From assembly GCA_031310005.1 (NCBI GenBank), contig CM062379.1:1178001-1242000 (forward strand): DNA of 64,000 bases, written 5' to 3'. Within the stretch, counting starts at the first letter, position 1. Each line of letters begins with the position of its first letter. Both the position numbers and the translations under genes were made by a program. Of this stretch, positions 23,092-36,094 are shown piece by piece. This DNA comes from Dactylellina haptotyla. Its lineage: Eukaryota; Ascomycota; Orbiliomycetes; Orbiliales; Orbiliaceae. The notes beneath the pieces were generated by a model. The model saw only the letters and a list, made by a program, of their open reading frames with translations. It did not search any database and was not told the DNA's origin.

Positions 23092-26000
23092 TTAGTTGCT
23101 GCTGTAGTCGTTTTCAAGCAAGTCGATCTCCTGCGTTAAGCTTGCTGTGTCGGAATTGGCGAGATCTATATAATCGTTAGTGGTGTTAGCCGGGTCAGTT
23201 CGTTCAATGGAAAATATGATAACCTACCACTTGGCTCATCTTCTTCTACAATCACCAAACGATCAACACTATCTCTGATATCTACATCCAAATTTGTCAG
23301 CAAGGGTACGATACGGCCATTGCGTCAACAGAATAACCTACTCTCAACTTTAAGCTTAAGTTCCTGGTCTGCCTCAGTGTCATCGATAACCTCACAGCAA
23401 GTCTGCAAAATCCTCAGAATATTCGTCAAGCGGCTCTCATCTCTCATTGGATTCCTGCTTCGCACGAACTTGTTGTCAATCCAGGCTATCGAATGAGTGG
23501 CAAGGTCGCGCAACAGTTCCTTCTGATGACTGCGTATTCTATCGCTCTGCTGTGGGATCTCTCCAACCAAGTTACGCACAAGAAATTCCTCCGTGGCCGA
23601 CCGAACCGCTTCATCGTGATAGGTTAAAAGCGGTGGGGCCCAGATCTTTGCCTGTTCAGTGACTTGATTTGCGATGAATTCGGCTTTGAAGTTGGGGTTT
23701 CGCGTTACGAACGCTGTCTTGAAGAAACTTAAATGCTCAACTCCGCCGTGCGCGCCAATTGTCTTGACTTCTTGGGCGATTCGGCGGACCATATCGCGGA
23801 CTTCAGCTGCAGGTCGGACGTTCTCCAGGAATACAATTATCGCTTGAAGCGCGGGTTCCGCAAGATGGGCTGGGTCAACTGCGACGGTAGCGTAAAGCGC
23901 TTTGACAATATCGGGTAGCAGACCAAGCCCTGGCTCGTTCGATACGAGTTTTTTCAGGATCCTATTGACAGCCCTTATGCTGGCGGTGATATCTAGTGGC
24001 TTATACAAAATATAGAGCCCGTTCTTCTTGAGCGAGTACCGCAGCGTCTGGAGTTCTCGTCGGCTAATTGGGATGCCTTCACCCTCTGTATATTGCCTAC
24101 TCTCTTCGTCATCGTCGTCGTCATCAAACTCGCCCACAGGGTTTTGGAGATCGCAATGGTCAAGCAGCGTCCCGATGAAATCTAAAAGACCGGAATGCAA
24201 CATTTTTCTACCCTTGTCCACGAATCGAGCAAGTGCCCCATATCTAAGCTTAGTAGTACGGGGGACGAACTCAATCATCAGAATCTCCAAACAACGCCTC
24301 AGGAAACCAGCATTGATCAAAATTACCACAACATCGGTGGACAGTTCGGCAAGGCTTTTGAGGAACCCGAAGTAATCATCCCACGCTCTCATGTGGTAGC
24401 AAAGGTACTCAAAGTAGTCGCCGCATTCGTTAATGACCCACTCAGCCCAGTCCGTGGAAACAGAAGCTGCGCTGCCACCAAAACTATCGACGTTCTGAAG
24501 TGCGAAAATAATGAGTTGCCCGAATTCCTGTCGGACCTTTGGTGTAATACACCGCAAAAGCGTACTGCGAAGCAAATCTGGCCGCGATTGAAGCCAGTCG
24601 AGCAGGGTCTTGCAACAGGATCTACAGGCTTTAACCGTCTCCCCGAGAACAACAAGGAAATCGACAGTTTGCTCACAGTCCTTAATTTTGATAGCGACTT
24701 GTTCAAACGTATCAAGCAGCAACGTAAGAGTTTTTGTCTCTAGAACATGTTGTTCGGTACAACAACCGCCGTTGAGAGCCTGCAAACGCTGCATCAGCTT
24801 AGTTACAAACTCAAGATGGCAAGTGTCGAATAAGCAGTAGCGCCGCAGGGCATGTTCATTCTCATCGAAAATAGCTTGGTGTTGATCAGGGTCGACTAGA
24901 ACAGGCGGTTGCGGTTGCTCTGGTTGCGCTGATACACGCTCGTAGAATAGCATGTACGCACTGTACGGTTTCATATATGAATGTCCCAATAGTCCGTCTT
25001 TTGCTGGTAAAGTATCTGGCCCTCCAAAACAGTTTAGCGGAATGGTGGATGGATCAAAAGTCGATACTTCGGCGTCGTTGAATTCGAACCATAGAGGCAT
25101 GCCGTCAACAATCTTCCCACCTCTATCTTTGATGTAGGAGTAGTAATGGCCCGTCTCGGCGGTTCCGCTATGAACGAGGACCCCCACCAGTTCAAACTCG
25201 TCCGTCTTTGGCGCATCCTCCTCTGAACGATTAATCGCGTCAATTGAGTAAGGGTGCAAGTCAATCCTCGTAGGAAATTCGAAAGCATCATTTATTTTGC
25301 TACGATTCATAGTTCTTAAGTCGAACTCAAACCGTTTCAGATGGAATATAACTTGGTTCGGAATCTGCTTCAGGCAAGTCCTACAATTCGCATATACGTT
25401 AGCACAAAAATCTACTATTCACTCTAAGCAGATAAAAATACTAACCTCTTGACAGCATCTACTAGACGGTTACAGTTTGTACATGAGTATTTGTTGTCCC
25501 CGTTAAGGGTTTCGCCCTCAACGTATGCTTTCAAAGACTCTTGAAGATTTTTTTTGCCTTTGATGTCACATTGAATGGCTGAGAAAGGTTCCTCTCGTTC
25601 AGAGACATGCTCACATTCCATGGATTTGACTTGCTGAACGAATGCTCCGCCGAAGAAGTCCCGGAAATCTTTTTTGGCCTCTGCTGGTGTAATCTGACTT
25701 TCAATTCGGTCACAGAGTAGGTTGTAGAACTCCTCGACATCCATCTGAATACCAACATCAATAAGTTCTCCGTCATAGTCTCTAATTGTTGCCACGAAAT
25801 CCTTAGGCTCAAATGCCTTCTGCCAAGAATCTTGAAGATTGGCAAAGACAGTTTTCAGCGTGCTGAGAGGGGTTGGAGGCTCAGCTTCGGCACTCGTCTG
25901 AAGGATGAATTCTCGGAAGGGCAAGTTCATGAAAAGTTGTGTCAAGAGGGAGTTCAGGTAACAGGTGTTCGAGAGGTTACGAAGGCCAACGTGACCCGCG

Positions 26001-29000
26001 TCGGAGCGTAACCATCGAGCGCGGTCAATACTATACATGTTCGGCAGACCCGGGGACGCTAGAAAACGTTAATAAGAACGATTAAGGACGGAAAATCGGG
26101 TTTTATACCTTCATCAAGAACCTCCTTTAAAAAGTCCACGAGGTTGTCAAGTTCATCCTCGGATTGGATGACTAGGGTGGTGAGGTCATTGAGATGACGT
26201 CGGGAATCGCTGGTGAGAACGATAGCATCGCTTGTTTCGCCCGTATCCATATCATCAGGACCCTTCAAGATCTTGCTGCTAAGTGGCGGGAACAAGAAAT
26301 GCTCCTGCAACAACTTAGCCAAATTTCTATAAATATTTAGATTAGTATAAGTTTCCATCTTCGATGAGGGAGGATAGACAAACTCGTGGGTGGTCCAGGA
26401 AGAGTCGTATTGACCGTCCGGGATGCAAGATATCATCAAATTTGAGAGACCATATATAACATTGTCCTGCATCAAGCCATCGATAGACTCCTGGCATTTG
26501 TGCTTCAGAAGCAACGTGCACCAATCCGAAAAGTGAACTGCAGGGTTTATCTCTGTCTCCCGGTACGCTGCGATCAGAGTGAAGACCTCTTGAGTAGCCT
26601 CAAAGGTCTCTAAACTCTGTGCAGCGAATTCGAGCGTGTGTGGGATTATATCGTATAGCGTTTTCCAAAGATAGAGAGCAACATCAATAGGCAACGACGG
26701 CTCTTCCGACGAGAGTTCCGCGGTAGAATCCGCAAGGCAGGCATTATTGCAAGCTATTGTTATTGAATTGCAAATCTCTTTGCGCAGATCATCGCGGAAA
26801 TCTTCCAATAGGAAGGCCTTAAGAAGAGCTGGGAACTGTCCGTCTTCGAGTATTGCCGCAAGTCCAACGGGGTCCTGGGTTGACATGGCTAGTAAAGAAC
26901 GAAATGCGGTAATACCTACTTTTCCGCTTTCCGTTGTGTATGAACCCTGGAATTCTCTCAAGAGTAAAATCAGGAACTTGACAAGGCTAGCAGTGTCGTA
27001 TCCCGGCTTTACCGGTGGAACCAAGGCTGATGTATCTGTTCAAAAGTTAGCAAATCTAAACTACCAGCCAGATTGTGCGAATCAACTTACGAGATATCAA
27101 TAGGAATAGACATTCTAGAAGCGCGTGCACAACTTCGGTACTAGAGTAGATTGCACGTATGCTAGATATATCGAAGGATACTAGCGTCTTGGATGTCCAG
27201 TCGGAAAGCGACTCAACCTCAGCAGGGTCCATGGCGCCAATAGTAATACCAAAGAGAACGGCACGGATGATTGCGAGAGCATAGAGTAACTTGAATGGAT
27301 GTCTTGTTGTTAACTCAATTGGAGAGGCGACTAAGCTATCTTTGACTTCAGAATATTGGTCGATGGGAGCTGGAAACCGAACAATGAGTCGCCATATCTA
27401 CTGAAAATTAGTGATCATGTCATCTGTGCCCTTCTGAACCGGTGCGCATACCTTTTCACTGTATTCCTCCGGAAGGGTCAGCAATTGATAAAGTTCGCCA
27501 GAATGCTTCTGAACCTCCGCTCGAACTGCTTCGTTTGTTGTGATACCAGAGAGGTTGACTGGGGTAGTTCGGCTTTGTAATATCATAAACGAATCGTCCT
27601 GCAGCCCAATATCGCTTAAAATGGTCTCGTTCTCGGCGAGGAATAATTCCCTTCCAGCGCAAATCACTCTAAAATTCTGTAAACCGGTGATAGCACTCAG
27701 GTGCGCATAGAAGTCTTTTCCAGATGTCGATCCTGGAACAGTAATATCACATTTCTAGATCCTCGTTAGTTCATGGTTACACCACTACTAGCAAATAGGC
27801 CTATACTTACAGCAGCTGTATACTTGGGGGCATAGCCTTGAAACTGTATCGTGAAGAATTCTCCTAGGTCTTCCTCCAGCCCAGGATACTCAAAGCTCTG
27901 TGCCTTCTGGGTGACATTGGCAGTAGCAGGAGTAAGTTCGAGCAATTCTTGAAGTACCAAAAGAGACCGTCGGAATTTCAGTCCAGCCTTTTCGATTGCC
28001 GTACTATCGCTTTCAGAAGCATCAGCCGATTGAGCATCGCCGAGGCAGCCAGCCGCCTGTCCGAGCTCTTTTATCGAAATATCAACAAGATCACAATTAA
28101 TTTTCGTCAAAAGATTGGAGCCAGCGTAATTTGGAGCCTCAGCCTATAAGTAATTAGTTTGGTGTAAACGAAGAAAACACAAGGGAAGTGAACCCTACAT
28201 CCGCGAAGAAATGAACTAAATAGTTAATAGCATCATTAGCAACCTCGTCTTGTGGTGCTGTTGTTATTATGCGCCACACTTGGTTGATTCCGTCAATTTT
28301 CAATAGCTCCAAGTCATCATTGATCTATGCATAATCAAGTTAGCTGGTATCAAGAGAGGTTTCGCGCAAGGTTGAATACCTCTAGATTTTGATTGAAATA
28401 CACAATAGCATGCTTGCAAAACTCAAGGCTGGATGGCACGAATAACTCCGGTCGCATTTCTGGAAAGTATTGCTCAAAGATAGTACGCATAAAAGTATTT
28501 GACTGCCGATCAGTGTTAGCATGGTCCCAAAAGCACTAGGCCATATCTCGAATTCCTACCTGGGTCACCTCCATACTCGCTGGTTGTGATAAGAAATCGC
28601 TGAAGAAGCCGAATGAGCAATTCCTCACTCGTGGGTCGCGAGAACCCTCCCCGCATAGAACACTCCAAAATTGAGAGGCATGGCTCTCCTCTATTAATTC
28701 GGGAGTGTTGAGCATGACAAGTCGAAGAAGCTTGAAAATCGGATGAAGATCCTGATAGAGACTTTCGAAAGTAGTCTGGCTCTCCACGCAGAGAACAGTC
28801 TGTCGTACTAAAAGACCAACAAGATCTATCTCGATGATTTCTTGTCCAATAGATATTCCAGGTCCCATACCAGCCGGGGTAGCTTCAGTGGCTGTCGCGA
28901 CTCAAACTTAGCACTTGCATAATTATATGTTCCTGTCAGAATTCAGACTTACGGAAACTTTCCAGAACGGCATTTAGGATATATAGGTCCGTAGCTTTAT

Positions 29001-31669
29001 AGCCAGATCCTTGCTCCATCGCGGTGACGCATTTACTGATAAGGTTCTTCTTCTCCTCGATTTGGGGTCCGTAGAGAAGCAACTCTCCCAGCTGGCTGTA
29101 AAGCCAGTCGAATTTCGAAGCTAAATAATTTGTGAAGGCTGCGGAAGGGGCTGAAACTAGGATATCAAAAGATACGCTGAACAGTCTAATCAACAAGTTG
29201 TACGGTGCCAATTCGATAGACTGGGAGTTCAATAGTTAGTTTATGTACCAACGACTTGTACCGAATAATCCACTCACAAGTCCATTTTGCTGGCCGTGCT
29301 GTTTAATTTCCGCCAAGACTCGATCGAAATAAGTCATAAGCGCATCATCCCAGGCATTCACTGGAGTATCACATAACACATTACAGGAGTCGTAATGATT
29401 GCTTAAAGTCATGTTGTGACATAGCTCCTGAAGCAAGCCGATGGTCGCGTGTACCTCTCGCTGGTCTTTGACGGCAATGATCGGTTGCCAAACGACTCCT
29501 ACAAAGTGCTGGTCAAAATCACCCATGACTATAAGGAAACCGACGACGTTCCCAGCTTTTTGGATTAACTGGAAATGAGAATGCGGTCCTAGGATGTAGT
29601 CCACAAGTCCTGACGTCCTGATGAACAAAGCGATACATCTATTCAAAGTTAGAAATGCACTTCTGGGAATTAAAGACTGAACCTACCGAAGCAATGGGTC
29701 CTCTCTTTTCATCTGTCGCTTTTTCCAGACTTCTAGCAGCTCGTTACATATCGTCGTCAAAGCATGCAACCGAACCTCCAACTTTTTACATTTCCGTAAT
29801 GCGAGATCGTATATCGTCATTCTGAAGCATGCATCTGATATCAGGGGATAGAACTCGGAGGGATAGGACGAAAGGTTGACCGCGATCTGGAATTCTGAGT
29901 TCCGCTCGATCAATGCTGGGTTCACTGCAATACTTTCATGTAGCAGATGGGCGGCAAAGTCGACGAGAGAGTTGAAGTCTTCTTTGGACTCCAAAAAGTT
30001 GTCCCCAATATAGCATTTCAACTTCTTCTGCGTTGTAAAGCTGATCTCGTATGTCTGCTGGCTTACTCTAGCTCTGGCGGCATCGGCCTTTTCTTTGAGT
30101 GCAGCGTCGCCGAAATTATTTATATCTACTGTCATCTTCAGGATTGCGGCGGGGAACCTGTACAGCTGTCTCGTGCACTCCATCAAGTCGGTCTCTTTCG
30201 GCAATCTATCCAGCACATTTTCAAGAAAGAATCTAAATGATTCAAATCCATACGGCTCATCCAGCACCATGTTGAGTATATCGGACCAATATTCCCAGAT
30301 AATCTCTTTGGTTTCCTCCGTATAATGCTGGGGTAGAGCGATCGGCTGCAAACGACATATCTCCGAGGCGATGCCAACAAATGTTGTGCAAAATGGTCTA
30401 TAAGGCGTAGAGGTTGGTGTTGTAGCTATCCTACTTAGGTCATATTCGATCATTCTGAGAGAAACTTTGAAGAATGCCTTGAAGGTTTGGAATAGGAGCT
30501 TTGAGGCTGTCAAGGATATCGGACGCAGGGGTTGTGTTGAGTATATAAGCCCGAGGGAAGGACTACTCGGATTAGCCAAGGTTCAATATATTTTAGTATT
30601 CTGCAACAAAGGGTTGGTTTACCTCCGTTTGAGAGCATTGCCGATGACTTGGGGTAGGTATCTCCAAGCATGAACTCCTTCATTATGTATCTGGCTGAAC
30701 TTTTCAGGGCCATCTGCGTCCGACAGCAGCGCAATACAAGGATATAGCTCTTTCAAGGCAGAAACGGTATTGCGCAAATCTAGTAGGTGACATATTTTAG
30801 CAAAAGGTTCCGTAGAATAGCTGAAATAATCGAAGATGATAACCCACCGCTTCCAATTTTCGTGTACATGGGGATAAAGAACGCCCTCCCTTCGGTTTCT
30901 GAATATGTGTGAGGTTGGAGCGTCGGCAGGATAACGGTTTCGAACGTCTGGTATTCAGGCTCCTGCGGAATATAATAGTTAGTCTACCCATCTATCCCCT
31001 CAGTTAACTCAATCTATCTACCTGATTCATGGGAGCATCGTCTTCCACCACATGAACTACTTCAGTCCTATCAGCGGCCCTAGTATCGTTTGATATCACA
31101 TAATTATTGTTTTTGTAGGATTCCTCGTCGGCGCCGTCAGAGCCACCAACATTTGGTGAGGAGTTTTCAGTATCCGGTGATAGTTGAATTTCGTCTGATT
31201 TTAAGGTTTTTTGTTGATCCTGGTCAACAGGGGACTCAGGATCTGTGGGACCTGCAGATGCTTGCGCATTTGTATCTATCTGGTCGTTCTCATCGCCGGC
31301 CATGGTTGTTTCGGAGGAGGCGTCAGTGGGAAGGCTAGCTGTGCTGCCGTTCACCATATTGACATCGTCGCTCATGGAGTTCGCTTCGGCAGCCATGCAT
31401 TCGGCGCTGAGGAGCTCGACTGTGGCTAAGGTTGCAGGACGTTTTCTCGGTCTAGCGGGGTCTGTATCGTCGTCTTCGTAGGAAGGGCGGCGCGGTGGAG
31501 TGGGATTGTTAAGCCCGTCAAAGTGGGTTCCATTAATGGCTGTATGGCTCATGTTGACAACGGTTGAGGTTGAGGTCGCGGGAGACGGAGACGCAGAACT
31601 CAGCTGTCCAGTTGGTATCTGGTTCTCGATTGCCATTCCAGGGTGGTTGTTCTGTCCATTTCCTTCCAT
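23092..31669 (-). CDS. giant USP-family ubiquitin carboxyl-terminal hydrolase (USP9X/USP34-like)
   Basis: Cysteine protease (peptidase C19) that removes ubiquitin from proteins. Seventeen minus-strand exons were read: 31669-31022, 30962-30848, 30779-30623, 30565-29687, 29638-29278, 29220-28953, 28891-28560, 28502-28380, 28324-28199, 28143-27811, 27754-27452, 27397-27091, 27035-26109, 26058-25446, 25380-23342, 23281-23228 and 23165-23092. They sum to 7659 bases, 2552 residues. The N-terminal 215 residues are disordered and acidic. A long helical region follows, with a ubiquitin-like stretch near residues 1115-1215. The catalytic domain has the Cys box GLRNLSNTCYLNS (Cys about 1659) and the His box TGHYYSYI (His about 1909) with WFEFND after it. 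A C-terminal helical extension of about 600 residues remains. The acceptor before 30565 is the least certain border. Substrates cannot be told from sequence. Confidence 0.87.
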
Positions 31670-31799
31670 GCAAACTTGTTTCAAAAATTCAAAACTTAGG
31701 TGAGAGAGATCGATTATATCGGTTGGGATGTTTTTGCGGGAGGACTAGTTGTAGTTTTTGTGGCAGAGGGCGAGAGCGAGAGGAAGGGCCCCAGGAAAA

Positions 31800-31810
31800 T
31801 GACGTAGTGC
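31800..31810 (+). repeat. TGACGTAGTGC copy 1
   Basis: Eleven-base sequence found again at 32130-32140. TGACGTA resembles bZIP (CREB/ATF-type) half sites. Each copy follows a GGGCCC-containing stretch by some 15-25 bases, suggesting a repeated module upstream of the deubiquitinase gene. Confidence 0.5.
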
Positions 31811-32129
31811 TGCTGAAGGACGGGAGAGAGGGGTTAGTAGAGCTCGTAGAAGGCTGGGCACAGAGGTATCCGAGGGAGAGGAGGTGCTTCTGCAAGCTGG
31901 AGTACCTTGCGGGGTGATGTAGATTGGATCGATGTCGGTGTCGTTGAGGAGGATCTAGGATGCCTGCTAATAGACAAGGCGAGGCTCTGTGGAAAGTGTG
32001 TTGTGCGTGCGAGAGGGAGCCCGCTGTGTTGATTTGCTCTGGCTATGGCTATGCGTCGTTTCCCCACAGCAGCTCTGCTCGGATGGAAGCAAAACGGACT
32101 GGGAAAGGGGCCCTGGGAAGGACAGGAGC

Positions 32130-32140
32130 TGACGTAGTGC
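32130..32140 (+). repeat. TGACGTAGTGC copy 2
   Basis: Second copy, directly abutting the TATCGATA palindrome at 32143. See the first copy at 31800. Confidence 0.5.
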
Positions 32141-32142
32141 GA

Positions 32143-32155
32143 TATCGATAGACCC
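32143..32155 (+). promoter_or_regulatory. TATCGATAGACCC element
   Basis: Thirteen bases identical to 44526-44538 in the SIN1/MDN1 divergent region. The first eight are a perfect palindrome also seen in other intergenic regions. A regulatory role is inferred only from recurrence and location. Confidence 0.4.
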
Positions 32156-33396
32156 TCTCCGGATTGTGTGAGAGAGGTGAAGTCGCAGGACGAGCTCAGA
32201 CGGAGAGGGACGGCGGGGACGTCGGACGGGAGGCTGTAGCTATCCGTCGTGGGTTGTTGCGGGCGTCGTTGATGCTGGCTAACGGACTAACGAGCAGGCA
32301 GGCAAGCTGTTTGCCCGTGTTAATGAGGAGGTGTTACGCGACGGCCGCCGCTGCGAGCTAAGCTCAGTGGTCACTTACTTACCGTACTCCTGTGTGCCTG
32401 CGAATTGGCCGTGCTGCACCGTATCGACGACCGCGGCTTTGTCGTCGACGGGGTCTCTTGGCCGGACCTGACACACCTGCTGCTACCGCTATCACCACCC
32501 TCTGTGGATCTGGTTGGGAAATGTGTCTATCAGAGAAAGAGATGTTCAAAAGCTAGTGAGCCCCCCTAATGCACCAACCAACCTTGAGCTGTTCTGCTGG
32601 GCTGGAGCGGTCCCAGCTTATATGTCGGTGTGGGCTGACCGACCTGAGCGAGCTGGGGCACCGCGTCTTTGGTCTGAATCATCCGTCCGAAATACCCTCA
32701 GTTTTCACACAAAATGGCAGCTAGCCGGCGACGAGGGGGTCCGCCGTGATGACGTGAAACAGCCAGCCTTGGTTCAAATTGTGGGAGCACTAACGCCAGC
32801 AAGCCGGCAAACCGAGATCAGACCGATGAGTCCAAGCTAGCTAACGAGAAGGTGTGTGTGCGCACATGGAAGGATCTAACCTGACGGCTGGGCGGCTTTC
32901 CAACAGGGCTCCTGGCCCAGGGCTATCCTCAACTCGCCAAATTCCACAGGAGTACAGTCAGGATAGCTTTAGGAGCCTAAAACTGTCTATAATTGTATAT
33001 AAGTCGCAGCCTCTTTGGAAGCACTCACTTGAACAGCACCGGCAAGGTTTCAGTTCCGAGGCTATCGTTATTTCGAACCTTCAATTACTGGGACGCGCTT
33101 GGATTGTATTCTCCAGAACCTATGAGCACCACATGAATTTAGCGACAGGCGGATAGCAGCTATGCGTATGCGTACCTATTTTAAATATGGCTCCCCGATG
33201 GAGCCATGCTGAAATGTGCTGCAAAGACGTAATTGCAGGCCGTTCGTTGCTTGTTTGGTGTGAAGTGTCCATTTGCCTACCCAACAACCGGACAACACCA
33301 ACACCACCACCAACTGCCCATCATGATGCTATAAAAAAAGACCAATCACTCAGCACAATCGACATTCGATAGCTCCCCGTCAATAGCACCTCAAAA

Positions 33397-34327
33397 ATGG
33401 CGAGCCTCTCCCCCCAGTGGGAAATCCTGGGCATCCAGGTCTCCCTCCCGATCCTCCTCGTCTCGCTTCTCGCCGTCGTCCTAATCCCGATAGTCCTAAG
33501 CCGGGTCTTGGTAGCATCCACATCCAAAACCGGCCCGTCGTCAGTCGTCCTCCTCGCCGGCCCACGCGAAGCCGGAAAGACCAGTTTCCTCTTATACGTA
33601 TGCACTCTGTTTCTTAATTTCCAATATATCCATTCGAATCACCAAAGACTAACGATATCCGTTCCATCAGCTCCAAGAGAAAATCTTAGTCGCAACCCAA
33701 ACATCCACCACCCCGTCAACAGTCAAACTATCCCCCACCGCCCTCGAAGCTACCAAGTCTGAGGATGGGGACAGTAGTGCATTCAGGAAACCATTTCACC
33801 TGAAGGACACCCCGGGTCATCCTAAACTCCGCTCATTCGCCCTCACCACGATCACAGACCCAACCGCCTCTTGTCTTGGCATTGTCTTCATGCTCGATTC
33901 CGCCGCCATAATCGCCCAACCGAGACTAACAGACACTGTCGAATATCTCTACGAGCTCCTTCTTGCGGTTCAAAAGCGATATGCAGTGCTATCAGAGACC
34001 ACTACTACTGCGGAGCCCATTCCCCTGCTGATTGCATGCAACAAGAACGATTTGTTCACCGCTCTCCCCTCCGCGAAAATCAGCAGTCAACTGCAATCTG
34101 AGCTCGGGAAGATGAAAGAGACTAAGCGCAAGGGGTTGCTAAACGCTGGAGCAGGGGAAAACGATGACGAAGATCTAGAGCAGGTCCTAGGAGATGACCG
34201 TTCCGATCAAATCACCTGGGAAGGTCTTAGGGAGTTTGGTGTTGATGTGTCCATACAGAGTGGGAGCATCAAGAGCGGCTCCGTGGGAAGTTGGACATCA
34301 TGGGTCTCGGAATGCCTGGAGGCTTGA
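33397..34327 (+). CDS. SRP102: Signal recognition particle receptor beta subunit
   Basis: Membrane-anchored small GTPase that tethers the SRP receptor alpha subunit to the ER. Exons 33397-33597 and 33671-34327 encode 285 residues. One membrane segment lies at about residues 15-36 with a short lumenal N-terminus. G1 is GPREAGKT (55-62), G3 is DTPGHPK (113-119) and G4 is NKND (191-194), which together mark the SR-beta branch of the Arf-like GTPases. An insertion rich in K/E/D after the G4 block is common in fungal members. The intron is 73 bases and in phase 0. The stop is only 68 bases from the convergent stop of the coiled-coil gene, so the two transcripts probably overlap at their 3' ends. 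Confidence 0.94.
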
Positions 34328-34395
34328 TGCTATTCTATTGTAATCTATTTCTATATGGATTAATTGAGTCATCTATTTTCAATTCTATAAAAACC

Positions 34396-36094
34396 TCACC
34401 TTCCGTACATTTCCTTGTTCTTCAAATTATTGATAACTGCTAGTTTCGATGTATCCGGCGCAGTGGCTAGATTCGCTAGCTGCCCGACCTCTGCGCTGAT
34501 GCTCTTAACTTTCTCTTCTACCGCATCTAGCATACTGTTACCTCCCCTTCCGTCTCCTCCAATGGTGTTCTCCAACCCACTCACTGCGCTCCCACCTTCC
34601 TGAATATGTTTTAAATGCGCACCCCAAAGCTGCTTGTACAAGTCCTCCTTTATCTGCAACTTCCCCACAGCCGCAGGAATTTCCCCTGTGACGCCCCCAC
34701 CCGATCCTAACGAGGTAATTCCCAGCGCCCTCCAAAGATTTGCCTCCACAAACGACATCTTATCATCCCCGACAGGTGGTTGGTTCGTGCCAACAGCTGA
34801 TTTCGCCAACGTCCGATTCACGCTCTGCATCGCATCATGAAAATCGCGCAGAGAAAGATCGAATAACATTTGCATCCGTCCGGATACAGACTGCATATTA
34901 TTCCGATTAGTGATCTCTGCTTCCGCTTCTTTATTACGCGCGTCCAGCAGCAATAATGTTTTCAGTATCTGTCGCAAATTTCATTAGCATCGCCTCCTAT
35001 TCAAGGCACTTCTGGGGGTCTAGTGGATCTCACATAATTGCACCTCTGTGCCATTGTCCCGATTTTCAACTTATTATCTGAAGTTAGATGCTGTAATATC
35101 GGCTGTAGTAATCCCTCCTTAGCTCTCATACTAGCGACTACCTCAACTTCCTCTAATAACTCGTTGAACTCCTGCGTATCAAGATACGGCTGGCCTTCCA
35201 TTTCTCCCGAGTTTGCGTTAGTAGCGACGTAATTCAGGAACGTCCGATCGACTCTCGTTTTTATCACTTGCTCTTCTAAGACCGCCAGCATGTCCGCATA
35301 CTCGGACGCGGCGGATATCAGTTCTTCACCGTCGCTTTCACTAGCGAGAAGGATATCTGACATCATGGTCTGCAGGCGGGCGAGTAGACGGTCGTCGTTG
35401 CGGGTGGCTTCTGACATCGCTGACATGGTGAAATTTAGTTTGCCGGATGCATCTTGTAGATCGCCCATTGCTGCGCGGAAAGTGATATCTAATTCATCAA
35501 TCTATAATTTTGATATCAGAAAAGTCCTCAAAGCTTTATTTTATGTATATATCTAGGGAATCCTTACTGCAGCTGCATTCTGATCTCTCTCCGACATGTA
35601 CGAGCGTAGAAGCTGCTCCCTATGCTGAGCTAAAGCCGACTGATGGCCACTTTCCGTCTTTGCTTTGGCCTCATGATCTGCCTTTAGCGCTTGGAGGCGT
35701 TCTATATTCTGCTTTAGAAGCTCGTTCTGAAGCTCCAATGCTTCGACCTCCTGTGCTACTTGTTCGTCATTCAGCGGTCTTGAGCTCAACGGCGAACGGT
35801 CTTTCGAAACAAGGTCCTTCGACTTTAGACTCTCATAGCTAGATAGTTCCGAAACATGTGAATTAATATAAAATCGCGGAGTATAATAAAATTCTCATTA
35901 ATCGTGAAAACTCACATTTCCTTTTCTTCCAGTGATAGCATCGACTTGTTATTCAGGTACTTCTGAATAAAGTCCTCAATTTGCTTAACATTCTTCTCCG
36001 TATTAAACGCCCATTCGATGTCTGCACGGGTGAGAAGAGCCCCATGCTCTCGCAGAGAGTTTAATATTGTCTGCAAAGCAGTAGCAGGATCCAT
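34396..36094 (-). CDS. coiled-coil protein, probable augmin subunit 3 (HAUS3-like)
   Basis: Minus-strand exons 36094-35916, 35838-35568, 35501-35034 and 34968-34396 encode 496 residues. The N-terminal 70 residues fit the HAUS3/AUG3 layout: a small helical module (NSLREHGALLTRADIEWAF), a second helix (VKQIEDFIQKYL), then NKSMLSLEEKE and YESL. Long heptad-rich stretches follow (for example EVEALELQNELLKQNIERLQ), and helical segments fill the rest. Augmin brings gamma-tubulin to existing microtubules for branching nucleation in the spindle; it is known in Aspergillus but lost in yeasts. The assignment rests on remembered family layout, not an alignment. Other large coiled-coil spindle or kinetochore proteins are alternatives. 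The first ATG in frame was taken as start; all four exons join in frame. Confidence 0.6.

Larger units (their letters stand above)
31670..33396. promoter_or_regulatory. divergent upstream region deubiquitinase / SRP receptor beta
   Basis: About 1.7 kb, unusually long for this window and locally GC-rich. Open frames of 60-117 codons on both strands show no conserved content. Two copies of TGACGTAGTGC lie at 31800-31810 and 32130-32140, each shortly after a GGGCCC core. TATCGATAGACCC sits at 32143-32155. A long untranslated leader for the deubiquitinase is likely but not proven. Confidence 0.5.

Noticed and set aside
31960-32361. Two plus-strand frames of 63-65 codons in the deubiquitinase upstream region
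   Set aside because: GC-rich noncoding sequence with random-looking composition; no domain or conserved start.
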